A model generated the notes under the pieces. It saw nothing but the letters and a program-made list of their open reading frames with translations. It had not been told where the DNA came from and did not search any database. Shown piece after piece: positions 1 through 6,722 of a stretch of 18,436 bases of DNA. The stretch is from contig DAMC01000096.1 of assembly GCA_002499525.1 (NCBI GenBank), positions 1 to 18,436 of the forward strand. The letters are read 5' to 3'. This stretch comes from Nitrosopumilales archaeon UBA218. Its GTDB lineage: Archaea > Thermoproteota > Nitrososphaeria > Nitrososphaerales > Nitrosopumilaceae. The first letter of the stretch is position 1. Each line of letters opens with the position of its first letter. A program made the position numbers and the translations under genes.

Positions 1-707
1 AGTCGAACTTTTTCAAACCCAGCCATTTTGGCCTGATAGTATAGACTTGAGGCCCGATGCCCATGCATACAATAACAAATAATTTCGTTATTTTTAGGGA
101 TATTTTTGTCTAAAAATAATTTTTCAATGTATTCTTTAGTAGCAAGTAGCATACCATCTTGTCCCAAACCATCTGTAAATGGAAATAGAATTGAGTTTGG
201 TATATGACCTCCAAAAAATTCTTGAGGACTGCGTGCATCCAGAATAGTTACCTTTCCAATCAAGTTACGTAATTCTTCTGCCTGAATTCTAATTTTATCC
301 TGAAGATTTGCAACAAAACGAGTTGGTTTGAGTTTTATTTGTTCTCCAGTAAATTCTATCCCTAAATTCTGGAGTGTGTCTAGTCCAACATTCAGAATCT
401 TAGTATTTTTGTGGCCAAGATATTCCAGAGTCCATGCAACCCTAAATGTGGAAGGATCCATTAATTCTCCAGTAACAACCAGTGTCTTGGTATCATCTAT
501 TCCAAGTTGTCCCAACAATGCAGATGTTTTTTGAGGATCTGGTGCTAAATGTGCACCAGATAGACTGATTTGTATTAATTCATCAACCGTGAGCGAGATG
601 GAATTTCTCATATGAGAGTTAGAGAATACAGTTTTTGGCCTAGTATCCAGTATCACCAATTCTTGGTCATCAATATGCTCCTTGAGCCAACTAGAAGAGA
701 CGAACAT
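1..707 (-). CDS. Two-domain rhodanese / thiosulfate (or 3-mercaptopyruvate) sulfurtransferase, 3' end missing
   Basis: I translated the minus strand from an ATG at 707 and found no stop before the left edge, so 235 residues are visible and the C-terminus lies outside the window. The visible protein has two rhodanese-like domains in tandem. The first (about 1-125) contains an ILDTRP strand and lacks a catalytic cysteine. The second (about 145 onward) contains ILDARSPQEF and ends in the active-site loop CYCMHGHRA, with Cys213 as the expected persulfide-carrying nucleophile. Family members are usually near 280 residues, so roughly 40-50 are missing. Such enzymes move sulfane sulfur from thiosulfate or mercaptopyruvate to an acceptor in the cytoplasm. 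The loop CMHGHR is neither the classic TST (CRKGVT) nor MST (CGSGVT) form, so the donor cannot be assigned. The start lies 2 bases after the stop of the XPF gene, so it is probably co-transcribed. Confidence 0.88.
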   Translation of the reverse strand, partial: MFVSSSWLKEHIDDQELVILDTRPKTVFSNSHMRNSISLTVDELIQISLSGAHLAPDPQKTSALLGQLGIDDTKTLVVTGELMDPSTFRVAWTLEYLGHKNTKILNVGLDTLQNLGIEFTGEQIKLKPTRFVANLQDKIRIQAEELRNLIGKVTILDARSPQEFFGGHIPNSILFPFTDGLGQDGMLLATKEYIEKLFLDKNIPKNNEIICYCMHGHRASSLYYQAKMAGFEKVR

Positions 708-709
708 GT

Positions 710-1393
710 TTAAGCATCCAATGTTTTTTGATTTGTTTGTTTGTGATGTTTGCTAGTATGTTCTAACATTTGTTTTATTTTTTTGGCTCTTGCTTCTCCA
801 AGTCCATCAACCTTGGCAAGATCAGCTGTTGAAGCGTTCAAAGTCTTTGATGGTGAGCCAAACTTTGTTAGCATCCTTGTAGCAAGTTTTTCCCCAATTC
901 CAGGTAGGCTGCACAATACTGAAAGTTGTTGTCTAGTAACATCATCAGATTTTTTGATTTTCTTCAAGAACGGACCTTTAAGTGAGTCTTTTCTAGAGCA
1001 CATAGATATCAACATCTTTGCACTGTGTGTTGCATTAGGAGTAGGTATTATTGGAATTTTAAAATCAATTGCCACTGCCGAAATCGCTCCGTAAAATACC
1101 AGAGGATTTTCCACAATCTGTTCAATTTCTTCCACATTACCTTCCATTAAAATAACAGGGTGGGCAAAGTGTTCTTTTAGCCTATTACATTGATCAAAAA
1201 GTCTTCCATCAAATACAGAAGATATCAAATCAGAAACAGACTTGCGCTCTACGATAGTTTCCGGGGCAACAATATAATCTCCCACGGGGAGAGTCTTAAC
1301 TTCAAGATTGATTCCAACAGCTCTGAGTAGATCAGGTATGCCGCTTTTTTTTTCGCGCTCATCCACCACAATTCGAAGATTTTCTATTCCCAT
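710..1393 (-). CDS. xpf: XPF/ERCC4-family structure-specific endonuclease (short, helicase-less archaeal form)
   Basis: The protein has 227 residues and cuts branched DNA (3' flaps, forks) during repair and fork processing. Residues 1-140 form an ERCC4 nuclease domain. The signature GD-x(n)-ERK-x3-D is complete: G38-D39, E49-R50-K51 and D55, with an upstream acidic VVDERE (D11/E12). Residues 160-206 carry two helix-hairpin-helix motifs (LPGIGEK and VDGLGEARAKK) for DNA binding and dimerisation. No helicase domain is present, as in the crenarchaeal XPF form and unlike euryarchaeal Hef. Crenarchaeal XPF depends on PCNA through a C-terminal PIP box. Here the tail ends QKTLDA, which looks like a PIP-box core without its aromatic pair. 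A TATA-like box about 26 bases before the ATG overlaps the stop of the prefoldin gene, so it may have its own leaderless transcript besides operon read-through. Confidence 0.93.
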   Translation of the reverse strand: MGIENLRIVVDEREKKSGIPDLLRAVGINLEVKTLPVGDYIVAPETIVERKSVSDLISSVFDGRLFDQCNRLKEHFAHPVILMEGNVEEIEQIVENPLVFYGAISAVAIDFKIPIIPTPNATHSAKMLISMCSRKDSLKGPFLKKIKKSDDVTRQQLSVLCSLPGIGEKLATRMLTKFGSPSKTLNASTADLAKVDGLGEARAKKIKQMLEHTSKHHKQTNQKTLDA

Positions 1394-1414
1394 GAAATAA
1401 CTTGAATAATGTAA

Positions 1415-1422
1415 TATTTATT
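1415..1422 (-). promoter_or_regulatory. Candidate TATA box of xpf
   Basis: On the minus strand the sequence reads AATAAATA, centred about 25-26 bases upstream of the xpf ATG at 1393. That is the archaeal TBP-box distance from a transcription start lying at or next to the start codon. It overlaps the prefoldin stop codon (1418-1420). This is inference from position and composition only. Confidence 0.4.
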
Positions 1423-1789
1423 GAGATGGTGGTTTTTGTGCGCCACGGATCATTTCATTAATTTTGGTTTCTTGTTCTTTGATACTTTCTTTAATTCTTG
1501 TTTCCTGTTTTGCCAAAACGGTTGAACGAGTGTTTGCAAGTTCTTTTCTCTCTTCGAGTTCAGATATGAGTAAAGCCTTGGTTGATTTTATGAGTATGGT
1601 TCCAGCGTGCTTGTAAACAGGATCAGTGTCTGCAACTTTTTTTAGTTCCTCTAATGCTCTGTCCGACTCGATTTGTTCCATGTCAACTTGTTGTTTTTGA
1701 GCCATGATGGATTGCAAGTTTTGTTGGGATTGTTGTAATTTCATCAATTGCTCTTGTAACCATGGAGGAATTTGTTGTCCTTGCGACAT
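1418..1789 (-). CDS. pfdB: Prefoldin beta subunit
   Basis: The protein has 123 residues, the usual length for archaeal prefoldin beta. Four beta subunits combine with two alpha subunits into a jellyfish-shaped cytosolic chaperone that hands unfolded chains to the thermosome. The sequence shows a long N-terminal amphipathic helix (about 5-50, rich in Gln, Leu and Met), a central hairpin segment (about 53-78, containing DPVYKHAGTILIKS), and a second long charged helix (about 80-115). This is the coiled-coil/hairpin/coiled-coil layout of the family. The VYKHAGTILI stretch is close to the conserved VYK.VG.ILV core. The gene lies at the end of the exosome superoperon, its classic archaeal position, 22 bases after pcc1. 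A TTATAA box 26 bases before the ATG suggests an extra internal promoter. No alpha subunit is in the window. Confidence 0.95.
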   Translation of the reverse strand: MSQGQQIPPWLQEQLMKLQQSQQNLQSIMAQKQQVDMEQIESDRALEELKKVADTDPVYKHAGTILIKSTKALLISELEERKELANTRSTVLAKQETRIKESIKEQETKINEMIRGAQKPPSQ

Positions 1790-1811
1790 GGATTTGATCT
1801 ATTTGAATTTC

Positions 1812-1817
1812 TTATAA
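1812..1817 (-). promoter_or_regulatory. Candidate TATA box of pfdB overlapping the pcc1 stop
   Basis: The self-complementary hexamer TTATAA lies about 26 bases upstream of the pfdB ATG (1789). Its last three minus-strand bases form the TAA stop codon of pcc1 (1812-1814). The position predicts an internal, leaderless promoter for prefoldin inside the superoperon. The evidence is motif and spacing only. Confidence 0.4.
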
Positions 1818-2057
1818 CTTTAGCGATTCGATTGAATCCGAGCTTGCTTGTATCAATCTTAGTGTGGAGTTTAGATTTGCCCGAATATGAGCAAGCTCGT
1901 CTCCTAGGATTTCAATTTGAATTGAGTTTTTCCCCATAGAGATTTTTGTTTTGGTTGGATTTTCAGGGAAAAATTTGTTATCCGTATTAAGTGACTCAAA
2001 AATCGCTCTAGTCTTTTCTTTGGTTTTAACTGTTACTTCAGCTTTAAACACTGACAT
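1812..2057 (-). CDS. pcc1: KEOPS complex subunit Pcc1
   Basis: The protein has 81 residues, the expected size for archaeal Pcc1. Pcc1 is the small dimerisation subunit of KEOPS, which with Kae1, Bud32 and Cgi121 installs the t6A modification on tRNA position 37 in the cytoplasm. The protein follows the family fold order: an N-terminal strand (VFKAEVTVKT), helix, strand (KTKISMGKNSIQIEILG) and a long C-terminal helix (DELAHIRANLNSTLRLIQ). The ELAHIRANLNSTLR segment matches the typical .L.ALRA.LNS.LR pattern. The ATG lies inside the end of rpl37ae (14-base overlap), so translation is probably coupled. Its place between eL43 and prefoldin beta in the exosome operon is a known archaeal arrangement and supports the call, which from sequence alone would be weaker because the family is short and divergent. 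Confidence 0.85.
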   Translation of the reverse strand: MSVFKAEVTVKTKEKTRAIFESLNTDNKFFPENPTKTKISMGKNSIQIEILGDELAHIRANLNSTLRLIQASSDSIESLKL

Positions 2058-2256
2058 CGTATGCGGTTCCAGCTACTTTGTATCCGCATTTAGGACAAGA
2101 CCAAATTCCCACGGCCTCTCGACCAAATTTGAGCGATCCACATTGTGGGCATTTTCTTTTTTGTTTTAGTAGTGAATGTACTGCTGAGAATTTTTTTCGG
2201 TGTTTAATTCCGTATTTTTGTCTGAGACCCTTTAGGGATTCGCCTGGTTTGAGCAA
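2044..2256 (-). CDS. rpl37ae: 50S ribosomal protein L37Ae (eL43)
   Basis: The protein has 70 residues and is a zinc-binding large-subunit ribosomal protein shared by archaea and eukaryotes. Four cysteines form a zinc ribbon as two CxxC knuckles: C36/C39 (CPQC) and C54/C57 (CPKC). They are preceded by a basic N-terminal region with RQKYG-x-KHRKK that contacts rRNA. The chosen start is TTG at 2256, directly after the rrp42 stop TAA, with a GGTAGGTAG Shine-Dalgarno-like stretch about 8 bases upstream inside the end of rrp42. No ATG is available in the N-terminal part. The 3' end overlaps pcc1 by 14 bases. Presence of eL43 between exosome subunits and pcc1 is the standard archaeal superoperon order. 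Confidence 0.93.
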   Translation of the reverse strand: MLKPGESLKGLRQKYGIKHRKKFSAVHSLLKQKRKCPQCGSLKFGREAVGIWSCPKCGYKVAGTAYDVSV

Positions 2257-3066
2257 TTAACTTCTACCTACCTTTTTGAGAATGTCCCTTATTTTTGCTC
2301 CGGTTGCAATGGAGATTTTGCTACATTGCATTAGTTGTTCAGGCGTAAATCCATCATGTCCTCCTTTTTGAATTGCACAGATGTTTCCTGCATCGTTAGT
2401 AGTAATTGTGATTCTGCTATCCAAACAAGCCCATTCATCTGCAGTAGGGTCGACAATGATATGATCACCAATTTTACCCATCGTTACAGATACTGGAATT
2501 GTTGTAATTGGCGGTGCTGTAAACTCGCCTTCAACCTTGGTTACAGTGCCTTCATTATAGTTGTATTTTGGAAGCTTGCATGATAAAACGCTGGCAACGG
2601 AAGCATAAGAGCATGCATCAAAAAGATTTCCGTCGTAATCAGTAACAGAATTATCAATGAAAATACCAATAACGGATTTGTCCTTTTCCAAGACCAATTG
2701 TTTTAGGTCGACCATTCCGCTTTCACGTATTCCTCTATCAACAACTCTCGCAAGTTCAATTACTTCTTCTCCTGGCGGTCCCGGCTCTGCGGTCGGATCT
2801 GCAAGTGGAAGAATTTCTGCAGTACAAATGAAAATACCTCTATCGCCCAAGTCTGGGAATGGTTTGTCAGGTTGAACCTTAACTCCACATACAACCTCTG
2901 TATCACCCAAACGGACACGTGCTGAACCTTCAGCTTTTGGAATTACACCTGTGTCAATTACTAATTGTCTTGGCTCATCTAATGCACGACCGTCAACTCT
3001 TTGTCCTTCTTTAAGCAAGGCAGTGATCTTCTTCTTTTTCAAGTCATCAATAATTGTAACATTCAT
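2257..3066 (-). CDS. rrp42: Exosome complex subunit Rrp42
   Basis: The protein has 269 residues and is an RNase PH-fold subunit. Three Rrp41-Rrp42 heterodimers make the hexameric ring of the archaeal exosome, the 3'-to-5' phosphorolytic RNase and tailing enzyme of the cytoplasm. The Rrp42 subunit is catalytically inactive but completes the substrate channel. Recognisable family segments include VDGRALDEPR near residue 24, GSARVRLGDTEVVCGVK near 48, and the C-terminal DPTADEWACLDSRITI. The equivalent of the catalytic Asp pair seen in Rrp41 is replaced here, as expected. Its ATG overlaps the rrp41 stop by 4 bases (ATGA), which predicts coupled, stoichiometric translation. Length is typical (about 260-275). 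Confidence 0.97.
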   Translation of the reverse strand: MNVTIIDDLKKKKITALLKEGQRVDGRALDEPRQLVIDTGVIPKAEGSARVRLGDTEVVCGVKVQPDKPFPDLGDRGIFICTAEILPLADPTAEPGPPGEEVIELARVVDRGIRESGMVDLKQLVLEKDKSVIGIFIDNSVTDYDGNLFDACSYASVASVLSCKLPKYNYNEGTVTKVEGEFTAPPITTIPVSVTMGKIGDHIIVDPTADEWACLDSRITITTNDAGNICAIQKGGHDGFTPEQLMQCSKISIATGAKIRDILKKVGRS

Positions 3067-3797
3067 TGAGCATCATCTCCAAAGAATTTTTCCTTTAGTG
3101 CTTTTTTCTGGACTTCGTATACCAACTTGCAACCCTCCAATGCTGTGTTTACACATTTTTCATATTCCTGAGGAGTTAGAACTCCATCCAACTGAATTAA
3201 TGTAACTTTGCCCAAATTCGGCATGTATGCCACGGGCATGTCTGCCTGTCCTTCTTGATCTTCCTCATTGTTGATATCCAATACAATAGTATCTGCAACC
3301 TTTCCTGCAGCACATGCTGATACCATATCCCTCATAGGTATTCCAGCATCAGCCAATGCAACCGCGGCTGCATCAAGAGCAGCACATCTTGAACCACCAT
3401 CGGCCTGTAAAATTTCAATAAACACATCTACTACAGTTCTAGGAAAGTTTTCCAACATGACAGCTGGCTCTAGTGCTTCTTTGATTACCTTTGAAATCTC
3501 AATTTCTCTTCTAGAAGGTGCTGGATTTTTTCTTTCACCCACAGAGAATGGTTGCATGTGATATCTGCATCGTATAATTCCCCTGTCAGTATTTGCCAAA
3601 TGTTTTGGGTGTACATCTCTAGGCCCAAATACTCCTGCTAGTATTTTGTTTTCACCAAATTCGATATATGCGGAGCCGTTTGCATTTTTTAGAACTCCAG
3701 CCTTAATCATAATTCTGCGAGGCTCGTTAATTTTTCTGCCATCGCATCTAATCCCATTTTCATCTAAGAGTACTATGTCTGTTTTTTTTACACCCAT
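3063..3797 (-). CDS. rrp41: Exosome complex exonuclease subunit Rrp41
   Basis: The protein has 244 residues and is the active RNase PH-type subunit of the exosome ring. It degrades RNA 3'-to-5' using phosphate. Key elements are visible: RCDGRKINEPR near residue 20, the substrate-binding Arg pair in PSRREIE (R96-R97), the QADGGSRCAALDAA block (about 131-144), and the catalytic acidic pair D180 and D186 in the EEDQEGQAD stretch. This corresponds to the ED-x5-D arrangement of characterised archaeal Rrp41. The ATG at 3797 lies 2 bases after the rrp4 stop and the 3' end overlaps rrp42 by 4 bases. A single transcript giving ring and cap subunits in matched amounts is therefore likely. The family is very well conserved and I have no serious alternative. 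Confidence 0.98.
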   Translation of the reverse strand: MGVKKTDIVLLDENGIRCDGRKINEPRRIMIKAGVLKNANGSAYIEFGENKILAGVFGPRDVHPKHLANTDRGIIRCRYHMQPFSVGERKNPAPSRREIEISKVIKEALEPAVMLENFPRTVVDVFIEILQADGGSRCAALDAAAVALADAGIPMRDMVSACAAGKVADTIVLDINNEEDQEGQADMPVAYMPNLGKVTLIQLDGVLTPQEYEKCVNTALEGCKLVYEVQKKALKEKFFGDDAQ

Positions 3798-3799
3798 GA

Positions 3800-4483
3800 T
3801 TATTCACTATTTGATCCTAACATTTGTTGTATTCTTTCAGTCAGATTTGGAACGTGTGCTTGTTCTTCGACCATCTTGATTGCTTCCATGGCCTTTAATA
3901 ATCCCTCTGGCTCTTCGGATGAAACTACGACAAATCCATTTTGTCCAATCGTTATGATAGCTTTTGTTGCACTCTCAATTGTTTGAATCATGGAGCCACG
4001 CTTTCCAATTAGTCGTGGAACCTTGCTAGGGGAAATCTTGAGTAGTTCTCCTTCTTCGATTTTACCCAAATCCCTATCCGAGATTGTTATCAATGGATCC
4101 CTTGATCTATCTGAGTTGGCAATACGGGCAGCAATAAGATCACCAGTCTTTAGTCTTGAAGTAAGATCGTCAACTTTAGGATTAAAATCTCGTCCAAAAA
4201 CATCCTGAGCAGGTAGGATTCCGGCATAACAAGAATTGATGTCCAATTCCCATGAAAGAGACGTATGAGATTTTACAATACCAATAACAAAATCATCAAT
4301 TCTTGGAATATACATTCCAGTTAACGGGATAACTCTTACCCCACTATCATAAATTTCAGAAATTCCTACAGTTGTCGCAATAATTTTGTCACCATAAAGA
4401 TGAACATTTTCTTCAGCTCGGTAAGGACCAGTTGTGATTACATCCCCGGGAATTACATATTTTCTTTTTACATCATCCATCAT
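3800..4483 (-). CDS. rrp4: Exosome RNA-binding cap subunit Rrp4
   Basis: The protein has 227 residues and forms part of the trimeric cap on the exosome ring, where it recruits and guides RNA (poly-A preference in characterised archaeal complexes). The domains in order are an N-terminal beta domain (about 8-55, with the characteristic VIPGD start), an S1 domain (about 57-136, IPRIDDFVIGIV onward), and a KH domain (about 145-210). The KH GxxG loop is seen as G160-K-R-G163 in LIGKRGSMI. KH in third place distinguishes it from Csl4, which ends in a zinc ribbon. Its ATG overlaps the SBDS stop (4480-4483, ATGA). Met1 and Met2 are adjacent, so the exact start could be one codon later. Csl4 and DnaG, the other cap components, are not in this window. 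Confidence 0.97.
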   Translation of the reverse strand: MMDDVKRKYVIPGDVITTGPYRAEENVHLYGDKIIATTVGISEIYDSGVRVIPLTGMYIPRIDDFVIGIVKSHTSLSWELDINSCYAGILPAQDVFGRDFNPKVDDLTSRLKTGDLIAARIANSDRSRDPLITISDRDLGKIEEGELLKISPSKVPRLIGKRGSMIQTIESATKAIITIGQNGFVVVSSEEPEGLLKAMEAIKMVEEQAHVPNLTERIQQMLGSNSE

Positions 4484-5166
4484 TTGACCATCTCCACTGT
4501 TGCCGAACCTTTAGTAATAGAACCTAATCTGTCAATCACGTTGGCTCTTGCGCCCGCAGGTATTTCTAGTATTGCTTTAAGTGAACCATTGTTTTGCCAT
4601 TCTTCTTTTTTTACTGTGCCAGTTGATTTGAGAACAGCATAGGATTGTCCAGCATATTGAGCTGGTACTAGAATTTCAAGCAACATGTTTTCTGATTTTA
4701 GCGGGATTATGCTTCGAAGGCTTTCAACTACGTCTTTGCATTGCTCCTCAGTGTTTTTGAATGGATCAATTGAGATTCTTGATTGCTCCAATGCTTGTTC
4801 TATTCTAAGGGGCGGATGTGGTAAATGCGACCTAGGATCAACGTAAGTTTTTGCAATGAATTCGATTATCTGTTTTCTTTTTTCTGTAACCATTTTGCGC
4901 CTCTGATCAGTTGTAAGATTCAGATCACCCTTTTTGAGAATTATTTCGATAATTGCATTAGTATCCTCAGTCTTGAACGCTTTGAGTAGTTTTTCAGTTG
5001 AAGCCCGTGTTCCCTTGTTCGAGTCTGTGTATACTTCATCTGAAACTAAAACTGTAGAGACGTCCTTTCTTTTGCCCAGTTTGTATTCCAATGCCGGGTC
5101 AGGTTTTACTAGAATTTCGAATTTCTCACCAGCAACTGAGTGTCTGATTACCGTAACGTCTGTCAT
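4480..5166 (-). CDS. sdo1: SBDS family ribosome maturation factor (Sdo1)
   Basis: The protein has 228 residues and is the archaeal orthologue of the Shwachman-Bodian-Diamond protein. In eukaryotes SBDS works with the elongation factor-like GTPase EFL1 to release eIF6 from 60S subunits; the archaeal role in large-subunit maturation is inferred from that. Three domains can be followed. An N-terminal domain (about 1-90) contains the conserved LEYKLGKRKDVSTVL and VYTDSNKGTRAS segments. A central helical domain (about 92-165) includes TDQRRKMVTEKRKQIIEFIAK-type helices and the DPRSHLPHPPLRIEQAL block. A C-terminal ferredoxin-like domain (about 165-228) follows. The gene leads the exosome operon. 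A GATAAATA box 25-26 bases before the ATG fits a leaderless promoter in the intergenic gap shared with divergent rpoD. Confidence 0.97.
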   Translation of the reverse strand: MTDVTVIRHSVAGEKFEILVKPDPALEYKLGKRKDVSTVLVSDEVYTDSNKGTRASTEKLLKAFKTEDTNAIIEIILKKGDLNLTTDQRRKMVTEKRKQIIEFIAKTYVDPRSHLPHPPLRIEQALEQSRISIDPFKNTEEQCKDVVESLRSIIPLKSENMLLEILVPAQYAGQSYAVLKSTGTVKKEEWQNNGSLKAILEIPAGARANVIDRLGSITKGSATVEMVK

Positions 5167-5187
5167 GGGATAGGTATGAGATATTGG

Positions 5188-5195
5188 TATTTATC
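5188..5195. promoter_or_regulatory. Candidate shared TATA element between SBDS/exosome operon and rpoD operon
   Basis: The 65-base gap between two divergent operons contains one clear AT-rich core. It reads TATTTATC on the plus strand and GATAAATA on the minus strand. It lies 25-26 bases from the SBDS ATG (5166), which predicts a leaderless transcript. It lies about 40 bases from the rpoD ATG (5232), which would predict a leader of about 14 bases. I see no second equally good box. Confidence 0.45.
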
Positions 5196-5231
5196 TCTGT
5201 CAAATTGCCTGCCAAACCACGCTAGATTTTT

Positions 5232-5897
5232 ATGTGGACTTGGAAAAAATTTTTCAAATTGCCTTCTTTGGAAATAATATCACAAGACAAAAACCGTATT
5301 TCAGTCAAGCTTAAGGGTGTTGCATTACAATATGCTAATGCATTAAGAAGAATCTGCCTTAACGGAGTACCTGTATTTGCAATTGATACGGTAGACGTTA
5401 TTGAAAACACGTCAGTGATGTCTGATGAAGGTATTGCCCATCGATTGGGTCTGATTCCATTAAAAACAGATCTAAAAAGATTCTCAGAGCCTCACTTGTG
5501 CTCTTGTAAAAGTCAGGCCGGTTGCTCAAATTGTAGAGTAATGTTAGTTATTGACTCTGGGGATAGCGATACGACTAGAACCATCACATCTTCTGAACTA
5601 AGTTCCGAGGATCAGGCAGTAAAACCAGTTTCTGATAAAATCCCATTAGTCCAAATTGCCCCAGGACAAAAGGTAAAGCTCGAGGCCTATGCAAGACTTG
5701 GACGTGGAATTACACATGCCAAGTGGAATTCGGCAAATATTTCAGTCCTGACTCATACTGACAAGCCAGACGAATTCATTTTAACCGTTGAGACAACCGG
5801 AGCATTAAGCCCCGAAGTAATTGTAACTTCTGGAGTTGATGAGCTTGCTCAAAGACTGGAAGATTTCAAACAAGTCATCACAGAACTCAAAGCCTAA
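5232..5897 (+). CDS. rpoD: DNA-directed RNA polymerase subunit D
   Basis: The protein has 221 residues and is the archaeal homologue of bacterial alpha and eukaryotic Rpb3. With subunits L, N and P it forms the assembly platform of RNA polymerase. Conserved segments are present: ALQYANALRRICLNGVPVFAID (about 31-52) in the dimerisation domain, IAHRLGLIPLKTD (68-80), and the C-terminal helix from about 197. Residues 90-101 hold four cysteines spaced CxC-x5-CxxC (C90, C92, C98, C101), positioned like the zinc loop of Rpb3. There is no inserted ferredoxin-like Fe-S domain of the Sulfolobus type, consistent with the short length. The start is not certain: a TTG at 5259 (residue 10) would give a terminus closer to the homology block, while ATG 5232 is only modestly placed relative to the promoter. 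It heads an rpoD-eL18-uL13-uS9 cluster. Confidence 0.95.
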   Translation: MWTWKKFFKLPSLEIISQDKNRISVKLKGVALQYANALRRICLNGVPVFAIDTVDVIENTSVMSDEGIAHRLGLIPLKTDLKRFSEPHLCSCKSQAGCSNCRVMLVIDSGDSDTTRTITSSELSSEDQAVKPVSDKIPLVQIAPGQKVKLEAYARLGRGITHAKWNSANISVLTHTDKPDEFILTVETTGALSPEVIVTSGVDELAQRLEDFKQVITELKA

Positions 5898-5905
5898 TCA
5901 TAACA

Positions 5906-5913
5906 TTATATTT
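5906..5913 (+). promoter_or_regulatory. Candidate TATA box of rpl18e
   Basis: TTATATTT lies 26-27 bases upstream of the rpl18e ATG, in the 38-base gap after rpoD. The spacing predicts a transcript starting at or beside the ATG. Ribosomal genes may therefore be transcribed separately from rpoD. Confidence 0.45.
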
Positions 5914-5935
5914 GGGTTAAAAAAGCGCAATATCT

Positions 5936-6283
5936 ATGACTAATCAGCTGGTCCAAACTATGGTCAAGGACTTGAAAATAGCTTCCACTAAGAATAAGGC
6001 TCCAATTTGGGCAAAATTAGCAGTTCAAGCACTTAAGCCAGGAGTAGCAAGAAAGTTAGTCAACATCACAAAGATCAATGCAGTTACTTCAGATAACGAA
6101 GTGATAGTAGTCCCAGGTAAGGTTTTGGGGACTGGAAGTATTTCTCACAAGGTCACATTATGCTCATTCGGAATCTCTACGGCAGCTGCCAGAAAGATTA
6201 AAGCTGCAGGTGGTAAAGTTGTTACCTATTCGGACTTGATATCAAAATTTCCAACCGGCAAAGGAGTGAGAATAATTGGATAG
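5936..6283 (+). CDS. rpl18e: 50S ribosomal protein L18e (eL18)
   Basis: The protein has 115 residues and belongs to the uL15/eL18 family, a large-subunit protein specific to archaea and eukaryotes. Diagnostic segments are the N-terminal helix with TNQLVQTMVKDLKIAS, the PIWAKLAVQAL-type block that follows, and the central VVPGKVLGTGSISHKVTL. The C-terminal AARKIKAAGGKVVTY is the conserved AG(G) region near the end of the fold. Length is typical for archaeal eL18 (about 115-125). It ends at TAG 6281-6283 and overlaps the TTG start of rpl13 by 8 bases, so the two are translationally linked. Its position after rpoD and before uL13 and uS9 is the standard archaeal order. Confidence 0.96.
   Translation: MTNQLVQTMVKDLKIASTKNKAPIWAKLAVQALKPGVARKLVNITKINAVTSDNEVIVVPGKVLGTGSISHKVTLCSFGISTAAARKIKAAGGKVVTYSDLISKFPTGKGVRIIG
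6263..6269 (+). promoter_or_regulatory. Shine-Dalgarno-like site deciding the rpl13 start
   Basis: GGAGTGA lies inside the end of rpl18e, 6 bases before a TTG at 6276. It supports that TTG as the rpl13 start over the in-frame GTG at 6300, which has no comparable site. Confidence 0.5.
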
Positions 6284-6722
6284 TCAGCAACCACAGTCTG
6301 TGGTAGTAGACGGTACAAACCTACTTGCAGGTAGACTGAGCTCAAATGTTGCAAAATTATTGCTCCAAGGAAATCATGTCACAGTTGTAAATTGTGAAAA
6401 AATTCTAATTAGTGGTAGTAGAAGAAACATCATTCAAAATTACAAAGATTTCCTTTCCATATCCAGTGTTTTGCATCCAGAACACGGTCCATATCACCCA
6501 CGCAGACCAGATACCATCATTGCAAGAATGATCAGAGGTATGCTTCCAAGAAAGAAGCCATCCGGAACAGCTGCACTTAGAAGACTCAGAACTTATGTTG
6601 GTGTCCCAAGTGGACTAGGCGCTTCAAAGAAAACAAGTTTCGATAATGCAAAGATTACAAGACCACAGGCAAACTATACTAGCATGTCTGATTTGGCTCA
6701 AGAGGTAGGTTGGTCACGATGA
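6276..6722 (+). CDS. rpl13: 50S ribosomal protein L13 (uL13)
   Basis: The protein has 148 residues, typical for archaeal uL13. The family opening VVVDGTNLLAGRLSSNVAKLLL is seen at 9-30. The centre has the archaeal/eukaryotic signature HPEHGPYHPRRPDTIIARMIRGMLPRKK (around 65-95), which includes the basic rRNA-contacting MIRGMLPRK segment. The start is TTG, overlapping rpl18e by 8 bases, chosen because a GGAGTGA site precedes it. A GTG at 6300 would trim eight residues and still leave the domain intact. The stop TGA overlaps the rps9 ATG (ATGA, 6719-6722). This arrangement favours re-initiation and equal output of L13 and S9. Confidence 0.95.
   Translation: MDSQQPQSVVVDGTNLLAGRLSSNVAKLLLQGNHVTVVNCEKILISGSRRNIIQNYKDFLSISSVLHPEHGPYHPRRPDTIIARMIRGMLPRKKPSGTAALRRLRTYVGVPSGLGASKKTSFDNAKITRPQANYTSMSDLAQEVGWSR
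6702..6709 (+). promoter_or_regulatory. Shine-Dalgarno-like site deciding the rps9 start
   Basis: GAGGTAGG lies 9 bases before ATG 6719. An upstream in-frame TTG at 6710 directly abuts this site and would be too close to use it. The ATG that forms an ATGA overlap with the rpl13 stop is therefore preferred. Confidence 0.55.
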
